This document shows, in pieces, positions 1 to 7,289 of a stretch of DNA of 64,000 nucleotides. The translations under genes were made by a program, and so were the position numbers. The stretch is from Nonomuraea fuscirosea (lineage in GTDB: Bacteria > Actinomycetota > Actinomycetes > Streptosporangiales > Streptosporangiaceae), in NCBI RefSeq assembly GCF_003001935.1, contig NZ_PVNG01000008.1, positions 186,001-250,000 on the forward strand. Direction: 5' to 3'. Position 1 is the stretch's first letter. Every line of letters starts with the position of its first letter. Under the pieces are notes generated by a model. That model was not told the origin of the DNA, made no database searches, and saw nothing but the letters and a program-made list of their open reading frames with translations.

Positions 1-67
1 CCGCCCGCCGCACCCGATCCGCCGGAAACCCCGTGCCTGTCGGGGCTGGCGGGCATGATGGTCAACT

Positions 68-484
68 ATGCCAGCGAGCCGCCCGCCCGATCCCCGGCCG
101 TCCAACGCCGGGCTTCCGGACGATGCCGTTCTGACCCAGTTCGGCAACATACTCAACCCAGGATTCTGCATCTTTCCCTTCCGGAGTCAGCTCCGGATAG
201 GAGAGAAGGGCCTGTCCCTCACGATCGGTGAGCGAAGCGTCAAGGAGATGGTTGACTTGATGTATCGCGGCCGACGGAGCGCGAGCATGCATGACGGGGT
301 CCGGCACACGACGGCCGGCGAACTGCGAGCGGCAGGCTTCCTGATTGTCCTAGATGGGGGCAAAAGAAACCCTGACCATGTGTCTGTCTGCCTGGACGGG
401 GATACTGATTGGACCGACGATGAGAGTGCACGTTTCAGTGAGTGTTTCGGCCAACCAGTCTGGATGGAGGACGGCGATGCGTGA
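68..484 (+). CDS. Hypothetical protein, possible polymorphic-toxin C-terminal fragment
   Basis: Family not recognised with confidence. The second half looks like a folded small domain: charged segment RRSASMHDG, then AAGFLIVLDGG, NPDHVSV and a C-terminal DWTDDESARFSECFG stretch. The first 50 or so residues are Pro/Arg-rich and look less protein-like, so the true start may lie downstream (an ATG at 248 is possible) or the gene may be the tail of a longer ancestor. It overlaps the next gene by 8 bases, which implies translational coupling. A toxin-fragment plus immunity-gene reading is inference from layout and the small-domain look only. Confidence 0.45.
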   Translation: MPASRPPDPRPSNAGLPDDAVLTQFGNILNPGFCIFPFRSQLRIGEKGLSLTIGERSVKEMVDLMYRGRRSASMHDGVRHTTAGELRAAGFLIVLDGGKRNPDHVSVCLDGDTDWTDDESARFSECFGQPVWMEDGDA

Positions 485-920
485 GCTGGTAAGTCTCCAG
501 TTCGGCGCGAAGCCCTGGCAGCCCTCCGAGACCTCCAGGGTCATCGCGGTGTACGACAAGCATGACCGGCCGACCTGTGGGCTCATCGACCAGCAGGGGC
601 GCACGTTCCTCTTCGACTGCATCGAGGGCCACGCCTGGGACGTCAACGTCTGGGCCTACGTCGAGGTCACCGAAGACCAGGTCGAGAAGCTGACGGCAGC
701 CGAGGGCGCGGAGTTCGCCACGACAGTCGACCGGACCCTCAAAGGCGTGCCGCTGGTAGCGGCTCTCGCCGTGGGCGACCGCCTGGAGATGGCCCACGTC
801 CTGGGTCCCCTGGAACCAGGATCGAACCTCTACCCCAACATCATGGAAGCCGTGCTGGCGAAGATCGAGCGCGGCACCGACGCGGCTGAGACGCTGCGCA
901 AAGTCCAGCCTGTCAGTTGA
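477..920 (+). CDS. Hypothetical protein, possible immunity protein
   Basis: A 147-residue soluble protein with no signal peptide or membrane segment and no family I recognise. The start chosen is the ATG at 477, inside the end of the preceding gene; the open frame extends further upstream, but that part reads as antisense-like Ser/Val repeats. The acidic composition and overlap with the small protein before it resemble toxin/immunity pairs. This is inference; a simple two-gene operon of unknown role is equally consistent. Confidence 0.55.
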   Translation: MRELVSLQFGAKPWQPSETSRVIAVYDKHDRPTCGLIDQQGRTFLFDCIEGHAWDVNVWAYVEVTEDQVEKLTAAEGAEFATTVDRTLKGVPLVAALAVGDRLEMAHVLGPLEPGSNLYPNIMEAVLAKIERGTDAAETLRKVQPVS

Positions 921-1001
921 TCGCACCCGTAACGCCAAGGGCCTCGCCGAGGTGGGCATTTCGTTGTGCGTAGGCGAACGCCCGTACCCCGCTGCGCCGC
1001 G

Positions 1002-1100
1002 TCGGATGAGATCACGCAGGCCGCTGCTGGCTTCTCTGGTGACCGCGCCTCCTACGTCATCGGGCCGGTTCTGCGTGTGGACGGCGGCGTGTACGCCTGA
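1002..1100 (+). pseudogene. C-terminal remnant of a short-chain dehydrogenase
   Basis: In the frame ending with TGA at 1098-1100 the DNA encodes SDEITQAAAGFSGDRASYVIG and then PVLRVDGGVYA. This matches the conserved C-terminal end of classical SDR (FabG-like) enzymes, normally PEEIA..AAFLASD.ASYVTG..L.VDGG. There is no start codon, Rossmann motif or catalytic Tyr-Lys upstream, so only the last 33 codons survive. It is a relic, probably of a gene lost by deletion, and is not the neighbouring intact SDR at 1633-2448. Confidence 0.6.
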
Positions 1101-1119
1101 TCCCGGTACGCCCGGTTCT

Positions 1120-1554
1120 CTAGCTGGAGATGGGTGTCGTGGGTTGGATGACGCGGCTCAGCAGGGTCATGAGCTGGCGTAGTTCGCTTTCCGACAGCAC
1201 CCCCAGCGGGGTCTTCTCCAGCGTCGTCCTGAGCAGCTCGGCGCGGACCTCGCGGCCCTTGGGGGTCATGACCAGGACGCGGGAGCGGCGGTCGGACGGG
1301 TCCACGGCGCGTTCCACCAGGCCCCGTTCGGTGAGCTGGTTGGTGATGAAGGTCAGGTTGGGGGCGTTGCAGTAGAGCCGCTCGGCCATCACCTTCATGG
1401 ACGGCGGCGGTTCGTCCGGGTCGATGGCCCACAGCGCCTGGAACGTCGCCGGCGTCAGCCGGTGCCCGGCCAGGGCCTCCATGATCAGCGCGTTGGTGCG
1501 CATCCAGATCTCGTAGGTCGCCGTGACCACTGCGGTGAGCTCGTGCGCGGTCAT
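1120..1554 (-). CDS. MarR-family transcriptional regulator
   Basis: A 144-residue MarR-type winged helix dimer. The DNA-binding part spans about residues 50-100 (MAERLYCNAPNLTFITNQL as recognition helices, then the wing DPSDRRSRVLVMTPKGRE). The N- and C-terminal helices would form the dimer interface. It diverges from the SDR gene at 1633, and two matched palindromes lie in the 78-bp gap, so it probably represses both itself and the SDR. The ligand is unknown; MarR proteins beside SDR enzymes often sense small aromatic or reactive compounds. Confidence 0.93.
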   Translation of the reverse strand: MTAHELTAVVTATYEIWMRTNALIMEALAGHRLTPATFQALWAIDPDEPPPSMKVMAERLYCNAPNLTFITNQLTERGLVERAVDPSDRRSRVLVMTPKGREVRAELLRTTLEKTPLGVLSESELRQLMTLLSRVIQPTTPISS

Positions 1555-1572
1555 GCCGCCATCCTACGACGT

Positions 1573-1617
1573 TTCGAGTATCGAAGTATCGTGCTAGCTT
1601 TTGCTTCGAGGCTCGAA
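1573..1617. promoter_or_regulatory. Paired MarR-type operators
   Basis: Two perfect palindromes, TTCGAGTATCGAA (1573-1585) and TTCGAGGCTCGAA (1605-1617), are offset by exactly 32 bp, about three helical turns. They sit between the MarR gene and the SDR gene. Same half-site TTCGA in both. Assignment to this MarR protein is inference from position. Confidence 0.7.
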
Positions 1618-1632
1618 ACAATGGAGGTTCGG

Positions 1633-2448
1633 ATGAGAGACGACTATCGAGGCGTCACCGCGCTCGTCACCGGCGCGTCCAAGGGGCTGGGGCGGGCGTA
1701 CGCGCTGGAGCTGGCCCGCCGGGGCGCGCGGGTGATCCTGCTGGCCCGCTCGGAAGCGGACCTGCGCGAGCTCGCCGCCCAGATCGACGAGGCGCACGGC
1801 AGGCAGGACACCGAGGTGATCGTCGGCGACCTCACCGCCCAGGACGGCCCCGAGCGGATCGTACGGGAGCTGCACGACCGCGGCCTGACCGTCGACCTGC
1901 TGCTCAACAACGCCGGCATGGGCAGCGCGGGCCCGTTCCTCACCCGCCCGCTCCAGCCGCAGCTGAACTCCGTCAGCCTGAACGTCAGCGGCCTGCTCGC
2001 GCTGACCCACGCGATCGGGGCCGAGCTGGTCGCCCGCGGCTCAGGCGGCATCATCAACGTGTCGTCCACCGCGGCCTTCCAGCCCCTGCCCTACCAGGCC
2101 AGTTACGCCGCGACGAAGGCGTTCGTGCTCTCCTTCAGCGAGGCGCTGGCCGAAGAGCTGCGCGGCACCGGGGTGCACGTCATGGCCGCGCACCCCGGCG
2201 CGATCGCGACCGGCTTCTTCGACGGCACCTCCGCCACGATCGACTCCCGGGTGGCCGACACGCCGGAAGGCATCGCGGCCCGTACGCTGGACGACTACGC
2301 CAGGCGGCGCGCGGTCTCCTACCCGGGCCGGGCCGTGACCAGGGCCATGACCTGGCCCGCGCGCCTGCTGCCGCGCACCGCCGTGGTGCGGCTCGCCGCC
2401 GCGCTCAACCGCCGGATGCGCCTGCACGAGACCGTCGACCTCGTCTGA
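1633..2448 (+). CDS. Short-chain dehydrogenase/reductase
   Basis: A 271-residue classical SDR. The cofactor-binding TGASKGLG motif lies near residue 13, NNAG at about 90, and the catalytic Ser and Tyr-x-x-x-Lys (YAATK) follow. It should be an NAD(P)-dependent oxidoreductase of unknown substrate. The start is the ATG at 1633, preceded by GGAGG at 1623-1627; an in-frame ATG at 1621 would leave no ribosome site. It is divergent from a MarR regulator with two operators between them. Its last 44 bases overlap the 3' end of the permease gene on the other strand. Confidence 0.93.
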   Translation: MRDDYRGVTALVTGASKGLGRAYALELARRGARVILLARSEADLRELAAQIDEAHGRQDTEVIVGDLTAQDGPERIVRELHDRGLTVDLLLNNAGMGSAGPFLTRPLQPQLNSVSLNVSGLLALTHAIGAELVARGSGGIINVSSTAAFQPLPYQASYAATKAFVLSFSEALAEELRGTGVHVMAAHPGAIATGFFDGTSATIDSRVADTPEGIAARTLDDYARRRAVSYPGRAVTRAMTWPARLLPRTAVVRLAAALNRRMRLHETVDLV

Positions 2449-4027
2449 CCGGCTGCTCACGGTCGCCGCCGATCGGCGAACGGGCGGCGATCAGCGAGAC
2501 GATCAGCGCGTACGCGCAGAGCAGGACGAGCCCGGCCCACCACGGCAGCGGGAAATACCCGGCCGACGGCGCGTAGTGCTGCGTCACCTGCGGATACTCC
2601 ACCAGCGTCTGCTGGACCGCGAACCCGGCCGCCGGCGTCAGCCGCAGCAGCCAGTCGGAGACCGTGTCGGGCAGCAGCGGGAACGCCGTGATCAGGTACG
2701 GCAGGGCGATCAGTGACACGCCGGCGACGATCGCCGTCCACCCGCGACGCAACCGCACGCCGAGCCCGTACGCGACGACGGCGCAGAGGGCGAGCACCGC
2801 CGCGAGACCGGCGACCACCCGGACGCCGGTCAGCACCGGCAGCGGCGGCACCACGATGCCGTTGCCCTTCATGCCCGCCAGGCCGGTGGGCAGGACGACC
2901 CCGACCGCGACCAGCCCGGTGGCGAAGACGGCCCCCGCGACGACCAGCGCCCGGATCAGGATCACCCGCCGCGACGCCGCCGAGCCGTGGCGGTCGGTCG
3001 GCTCGTCGGCGGTGCGGGTGTCGGGGGGGTCGGTCGGCTCGTCGGCCGTGCGGGTGCCGTAGCGGCCCCTCAGTTCGCCGGTCGTGCGGGTGCCGTAGCG
3101 GGCGGCCATGACGACCAGGATGATCAGGGCGATCGGCAGGCCGGGCAGTGTGTTGTCGACGGCCCGCGTGACGTCCTCGCTGACCGGCCCGATGTCGCCG
3201 GTGCCGCTGATCCTGATCACGCCGTCCTTCAGCACGGCCCCCGACGCGTTGTGGTGCTTCTCCCAGTCGGTGTGGTTCATGGAGCCGACCGCGTCGCTGT
3301 CCCATGTTCCGGCGGCGCCGCCCTCGACGGTGACGTGGTCGAAGACGCCCACCGCCTGGGTGAACCTGACCTCCTCGATCGCCCCGCCGAGTCCGGTCTC
3401 ACGCAGCGTGAGGTCGCCGGGGGAGGCGGCGAAGAGGCCGACCCGCACGGTGTCCGGCAGCCCGTCGAGCGTCGCGGTCGCGACGGTGTGCCACCGGTTG
3501 CCGTCGGTGGACTCGGCGCCGGTGATCACGTCGCCGGAACGCGTCAGCCGCAGCCAGCGGGGCGAGCGGGCCGAGACGCCGCCGGGGCCGCCGGCGACGT
3601 CGTTCCGGTAGTCGTGCTGGAAGCGCACGCCGTGGCGGCCGGTCATCATCAGCGCCGCGTACCGCGAGCCCTGCCGCGTGCCGTCCTTGACGATGATCCC
3701 GGCCTTCGCCCACGGCACCAGCCCGGGCACGATCCGGTCGTGTTTCGGCGGCGGGTACGTGATCGTCCCCGTCATCGAGGTCATCCGCACGGTGATCGAG
3801 CCCTCGCGGCCCAGGTCACGATGGAGGAACCAGAACGTGTCACTGACCACGGACCCGTCGGCGGCGACGGGCACGGCCGGGCAGGCTCCAGGGCAGGACG
3901 AACGGTTGTTCAGCGCGAGCAGCAGCCCCAGCGCGACGACGGTGACGGCCGCGCAGGCCAGGGCGATCAGCCGCCCCGGGCGGCGGAACGCGGTCCATTC
4001 CCGCCGGAGCAGTTCGGTGGTCGACAT
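2405..4027 (-). CDS. ABC-2-type membrane permease with lectin-like extracytoplasmic insert
   Basis: A 540-residue membrane protein. One transmembrane helix lies at about residues 22-42, followed by a roughly 230-residue extracytoplasmic region resembling a concanavalin/DUF1349-type beta sandwich (KAGIIVKDG, WLRLTRSGD, VRVGLFA). Five or more helices from about 285 to the end have ABC-2 permease character. A cytoplasmic loop at about 305-340 carries the duplicated TRTADEPTD segment. ABC-2 permeases normally sit beside an ATPase gene; none is present here (a convergent SDR and a divergent kinase flank it). Function as an exporter is inferred. Confidence 0.75.
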   Translation of the reverse strand: MSTTELLRREWTAFRRPGRLIALACAAVTVVALGLLLALNNRSSCPGACPAVPVAADGSVVSDTFWFLHRDLGREGSITVRMTSMTGTITYPPPKHDRIVPGLVPWAKAGIIVKDGTRQGSRYAALMMTGRHGVRFQHDYRNDVAGGPGGVSARSPRWLRLTRSGDVITGAESTDGNRWHTVATATLDGLPDTVRVGLFAASPGDLTLRETGLGGAIEEVRFTQAVGVFDHVTVEGGAAGTWDSDAVGSMNHTDWEKHHNASGAVLKDGVIRISGTGDIGPVSEDVTRAVDNTLPGLPIALIILVVMAARYGTRTTGELRGRYGTRTADEPTDPPDTRTADEPTDRHGSAASRRVILIRALVVAGAVFATGLVAVGVVLPTGLAGMKGNGIVVPPLPVLTGVRVVAGLAAVLALCAVVAYGLGVRLRRGWTAIVAGVSLIALPYLITAFPLLPDTVSDWLLRLTPAAGFAVQQTLVEYPQVTQHYAPSAGYFPLPWWAGLVLLCAYALIVSLIAARSPIGGDREQPVRRGRRSRAGASGG

Positions 4028-4113
4028 GCGGTCGGTTGTACGGCCGCGCGCGTAACACGGCCCGAACCGGCCCCGTCATGCTGCTGTTAGGTTCCCCAGG
4101 GCATGCTGGCAGC

Positions 4114-5319
4114 ATGGTCGGGCCGCGCAGTGGGACCGTGGGCGCACGGTTCACGATGTTGTACGCCGTTGTGTTCCTCCTGTCGGGCGTCGGGCTGCTG
4201 GCCCTGGCCTTCGTGCTCTCCGGCGGCAGCCTGACCGAGACCGCCCCGGCCGGCTCGGCCGGAGCTCCGCCAGGCCAGGGTGGCCTCACCGCGGCACACC
4301 AGCGCATCAGGGAGCTGGAGGGAGAGCTGGCCGCGGTGCACACGCAGCAGTCCCGGCAACTGCTGGTCGGCTCGCTGCTCGCGCTGATCGTGATGGCCGC
4401 CGTCTCGGTGCTGCTCGGCCGGGTGCTGGCCAGGCGCGTCCTGCGGCCGCTGCGGCTGATCACGGCCGTCACCCGGCGCATCTCCGCCGACAACCTGGAT
4501 CGCCGCCTGGCCGTCACCGGCCCGGCGGACGAGGTGAAGGACCTCGCCGACACCATCGACGAACTGCTCGGACGGCTGGAGGCGTCGTTCACCGCGCAAC
4601 GGCGCTTCGTCGCGAACGCCTCCCACGAGTTGCGTACGCCGCTGGCGACGATCCGGGCCTCGCTGGACGTCGCGATCGCCAAGCCCGATCCGGCTCCCTC
4701 GACGGTGGCGCTCGCGGCCCGCGTACGCCGGCAGCTCGACCGGCTCGACCACCTGCTCGACGGCTTCCTCGTGCTGGCCAGGGCGCAGCACGGCCCGCCG
4801 GCCGACACCGCGCCGGTCGACCTCGGCGACCTCGTCGACGCCGCGCTGCGGGAGAGGTCGGCGGACGTCGGGCGCAAGGAGCTGAGCGTCTCGGTGGACG
4901 TGCCGCGGGAGACGGCGGTCGTGGGCAGCCCGGCGCTGCTGGCGCGGCTGGTCGGCAACGTCGTCGACAACGCCGTGACCCACAACGAGAGCGGCGGCTG
5001 GATCGGGATCACCGGATCCGTGGACTCGCGGGAGACGGTGCTCGTCGTCGAGACCGGCGGACCCGTGTTCGACCAGCGGGAGGTGGACCGGCTGGCGCGG
5101 CCCTTCGAACGGCTCGGCGGCGAACGTACCGGCTCCTCCGGCCTGGGCCTGTCGATCGTGGCCGCCGTGGCCGCGGCCCACGGGGGCCGGCTCGACCTGC
5201 TGGCCCGGCCGGAGGGCGGCCTGCGCGTCTCGGTCACCCTGCCGATCGCTGGAGCGCCGATCGCTGGAGCGCCGGTCGCTGGAGCGCCGGTCGCGAAGGC
5301 GCCGGTCGGGGCATCATGA
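4114..5319 (+). CDS. Two-component sensor histidine kinase
   Basis: A 401-residue membrane kinase: helix 1 at about residues 12-32, a short extracytoplasmic segment containing a coiled coil (HQRIRELEGELAAVHTQQ), helix 2 at about 85-107, a HAMP linker, a dimerisation domain with H171 in FVANASHELRTPL, and an ATPase domain with N box NVVDNAVTHN and G box SSGLGLSIVAA. The ATG at 4114 puts the first helix at the N-terminus; upstream in-frame ATGs are less likely. It overlaps its response regulator by ATGA. The C-terminus ends in an IAGAP/VAGAP tandem repeat outside the catalytic fold. Confidence 0.92.
   Translation: MVGPRSGTVGARFTMLYAVVFLLSGVGLLALAFVLSGGSLTETAPAGSAGAPPGQGGLTAAHQRIRELEGELAAVHTQQSRQLLVGSLLALIVMAAVSVLLGRVLARRVLRPLRLITAVTRRISADNLDRRLAVTGPADEVKDLADTIDELLGRLEASFTAQRRFVANASHELRTPLATIRASLDVAIAKPDPAPSTVALAARVRRQLDRLDHLLDGFLVLARAQHGPPADTAPVDLGDLVDAALRERSADVGRKELSVSVDVPRETAVVGSPALLARLVGNVVDNAVTHNESGGWIGITGSVDSRETVLVVETGGPVFDQREVDRLARPFERLGGERTGSSGLGLSIVAAVAAAHGGRLDLLARPEGGLRVSVTLPIAGAPIAGAPVAGAPVAKAPVGAS
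5242..5301 (+). repeat. 15-bp tandem repeat in kinase tail
   Basis: Four consecutive units of CCGATCGCTGGAGCG or close variants encode the repeated pentapeptide (P-I/V-A-G-A) at the kinase C-terminus. The first two units are identical, pointing to recent slippage expansion. Confidence 0.85.
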
Positions 5320-5972
5320 GGATTCTCGTGGTCGAGGACGACGACGCCCTCGCCGAGGTCGTCGCGGAAGGGCTGCGCGACCAGGGGATGGCCGTCGACC
5401 TGGCGTACGACGGGCTCACCGCCGCCGCGAAGGCGGACCTCACCGCGTACGACGTGGTGGTCCTGGACCGGGACCTGCCCGGGCTGCACGGCGACATCCT
5501 GTGCCGGCTGCTCACCGAACGGGTGGAGCGGCCGATGGTGCTGATGCTGACCGCGGCCGGCGCGCCCGGCGACCGGGTCAGCGGGCTCACCCTGGGCGCG
5601 GACGACTATCTCGCCAAGCCCTTCCACTTTCCCGAGCTGATCCTGCGCATCAGGGCGCTGGCCCGCCGCCGCCCGGACGCGCGGCCCCGGACCCTGCACG
5701 TGGCCGGGATCGTGCTGGATCCGGTAGGCCGTACCGTCGTCCGCGACGGGCGGCAGCTCGACCTCTCGGTGAAGGAGTTCGCCGTGCTGGAGGCGCTGCT
5801 GCGGGCGAGCCCGGGCTTCCTGAGTGCGGAGACCCTGCTGGAACGGGTGTGGGACGAGAACGCCGACAGCTTCACCAACACCGTCACGGTCACGGTCGGC
5901 CGCCTGCGCCGCAAACTCGGCGACCCACCGGCGATCACGACGGCCCGAGGAGTCGGCTACCGCATCGCCTGA
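5316..5972 (+). CDS. OmpR-family response regulator
   Basis: A 218-residue regulator: receiver domain 1-115 with acidic pair EDDD, phospho-acceptor D51 (VVVLDRDLPG), Thr in MLTAAG and Lys in LAKPF. The winged-helix effector domain spans about 125-218 (LSVKEFAVLEALLRA, FTNTVTVTVGRLRRKLG, GVGYRIA). It is coupled to the preceding kinase by a 4-base overlap, so the pair is a complete two-component system. The signal is unknown; targets may include the divergent permease gene. Confidence 0.95.
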   Translation: MRILVVEDDDALAEVVAEGLRDQGMAVDLAYDGLTAAAKADLTAYDVVVLDRDLPGLHGDILCRLLTERVERPMVLMLTAAGAPGDRVSGLTLGADDYLAKPFHFPELILRIRALARRRPDARPRTLHVAGIVLDPVGRTVVRDGRQLDLSVKEFAVLEALLRASPGFLSAETLLERVWDENADSFTNTVTVTVGRLRRKLGDPPAITTARGVGYRIA

Positions 5973-6094
5973 TCACCTCGCGTCGGTTCCGGGCGCGATG
6001 TACGGCTTGCGGCGGCGGTTCCTTCAGCACGGTCGCGTACGGGAAAGTCGGGCGCGGTGCCGAACCTGCGGTCGTGCGGATGCATCCAAAAGGG

Positions 6095-6733
6095 ATGATG
6101 ATCCGCAAACGCACCCCACGTGCCACCACCCCGCGGGTCGAGGTGACGCGCCTTCCCGACGACGTCGTGGCGCTCATCGACGCCCTGGAGCCCGGTGCGG
6201 AGATCATCCTCACCCGTGACGGCGCGTCGATCGCGACGGTCTCCAGCACGATCGACGTGGTCGAGGGCGCCGTCGTCGATCGTGCGGCCCCGGACGACGA
6301 GCCCGGCGAGCAGGCGCCGCCCGACTACGACGGCGTGACGGTCGTGGTCACCGCCATGGAGCTGTCGAAGGCGGCCAGGCTCGCGCTGTCCACCCAGCTC
6401 GGGGCCGACTACGTGGTCCTCGACCTGCACGCGGCCCCGGCCACGGCCGATGTGCTGCTGGTGCCCGCCGGCAGCCCGCAGCTGATCGCGGCGCTGCGGT
6501 CGAGCTTTCCGCGGGCGCGGGTCGTCGTCACCGAGATCGAGGATCCCGAACTCGGGGTCCGGTACCACGGACCGGTACGCCGGCTGCTCGACGCCGGCGC
6601 CGACGCGTATCTTCCTCCGGCGACCCTTCCGCTGCTGGCCAGGCAGCTCGACCACACCCTGAACCAGGGACGCGAGCTGGCCGCCGGCTCCGCCACGCCG
6701 CTGCAGATCGGGCCGGCGCCGGACGCGGATTGA
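6095..6733 (+). CDS. Hypothetical protein with Phd-like N-terminus and receiver-like C-terminus
   Basis: A 212-residue protein. Residues about 12-50 (DDVVALIDALEPGAEIILTRDGASIATVSS) resemble the fold of Phd/YefM antitoxins, which use a 'G-x-x-V-x-I-T-R-x-G-x-P-V-A' core. Residues about 85-200 alternate beta strands and helices (VTVVVTAMELSK, YVVLDL, VLLVPAG, ARVVVTEIEDP, LLDAGADAYLPP), like a receiver domain without the usual acidic triad. No toxin gene is adjacent. The ATG at 6095 is chosen; ATGs at 6080 and 6098 are alternatives. Function unknown. Confidence 0.7.
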   Translation: MMIRKRTPRATTPRVEVTRLPDDVVALIDALEPGAEIILTRDGASIATVSSTIDVVEGAVVDRAAPDDEPGEQAPPDYDGVTVVVTAMELSKAARLALSTQLGADYVVLDLHAAPATADVLLVPAGSPQLIAALRSSFPRARVVVTEIEDPELGVRYHGPVRRLLDAGADAYLPPATLPLLARQLDHTLNQGRELAAGSATPLQIGPAPDAD

Positions 6734-6806
6734 TCGCCGTGCTGCTCGGCACCGGACGCGGAACGAGCGTCGTGCGGCTCGGGGCGGTTCCGGAATGATC
6801 GCGGTG

Positions 6807-7289
6807 CTATGCGGGGCAGTTCCGGGGGTCGACGTGCTTGGCGGTGCCGGTGACGGTGACCTCGGCGCGGCCCTGGGGTGTCGCGGCGGCGGCCGTACAG
6901 ACGATCTGCTCGACCGCCCGCTTGGACAGCTCGCCGGCTCTCGCTGACAGGGTCACCACGACGCGGCCGTTCGGGCCGGTGATCACCGAGAACGGGTCGG
7001 CTTCGAGCGGGATGTCGGTGGTGAGGCCGCGCGCCTGTTCCGCGGCGGTGGGCCCCGCCGCCAGCAGCGCGAGCGTGTCCGCCTGGGAGAGCCGGCGACC
7101 GGGTCGCGTCACCGGGCTGAGGCGACCCTTCTTCACCAGGTAGAGGGTGACCGGCCGGGCCGGTACGACGGCTCCGCTGGGCGGAGGACCGACGGGGATG
7201 ACGTCGCTCGGCCGCACCCCACAGCCGGCCAGGGCGACGAGCGGCACGAGGCTGGCGGCGAGCACACGGCAGGCAAACCCTCTCCTCAC
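6807..7289 (-). CDS. Lipoprotein with GerMN-like domain
   Basis: A 160-residue exported lipoprotein with lipobox LAGC, lipidated Cys23. The mature part has the GerMN arrangement: a strand PVTLYLVKKGRLSPVTR, LSQADTLALLAAGPTAAEQARGL for the small-helix region, then VTLSA and the late AVEQIVCTAAA helix. It overlaps the kinase gene by 4 bases and is last in the regulator-kinase-lipoprotein operon. Lipoproteins in this position (AfsQ3, CseA in Streptomyces) modulate the partner kinase, so an accessory sensing or damping role at the membrane surface is inferred. Confidence 0.85.
   Translation of the reverse strand: MRRGFACRVLAASLVPLVALAGCGVRPSDVIPVGPPPSGAVVPARPVTLYLVKKGRLSPVTRPGRRLSQADTLALLAAGPTAAEQARGLTTDIPLEADPFSVITGPNGRVVVTLSARAGELSKRAVEQIVCTAAAATPQGRAEVTVTGTAKHVDPRNCPA

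Noticed and set aside
952..1182. Forward ORF of 76 codons
   Set aside because: Composition is not protein-like, and its DNA is better explained by the SDR relic in another frame plus the 3' end of the MarR gene.
3840..5699. 619-codon reverse open frame over the first kinase/regulator pair
   Set aside because: Ser/Arg-rich shadow of a well-supported two-component system.
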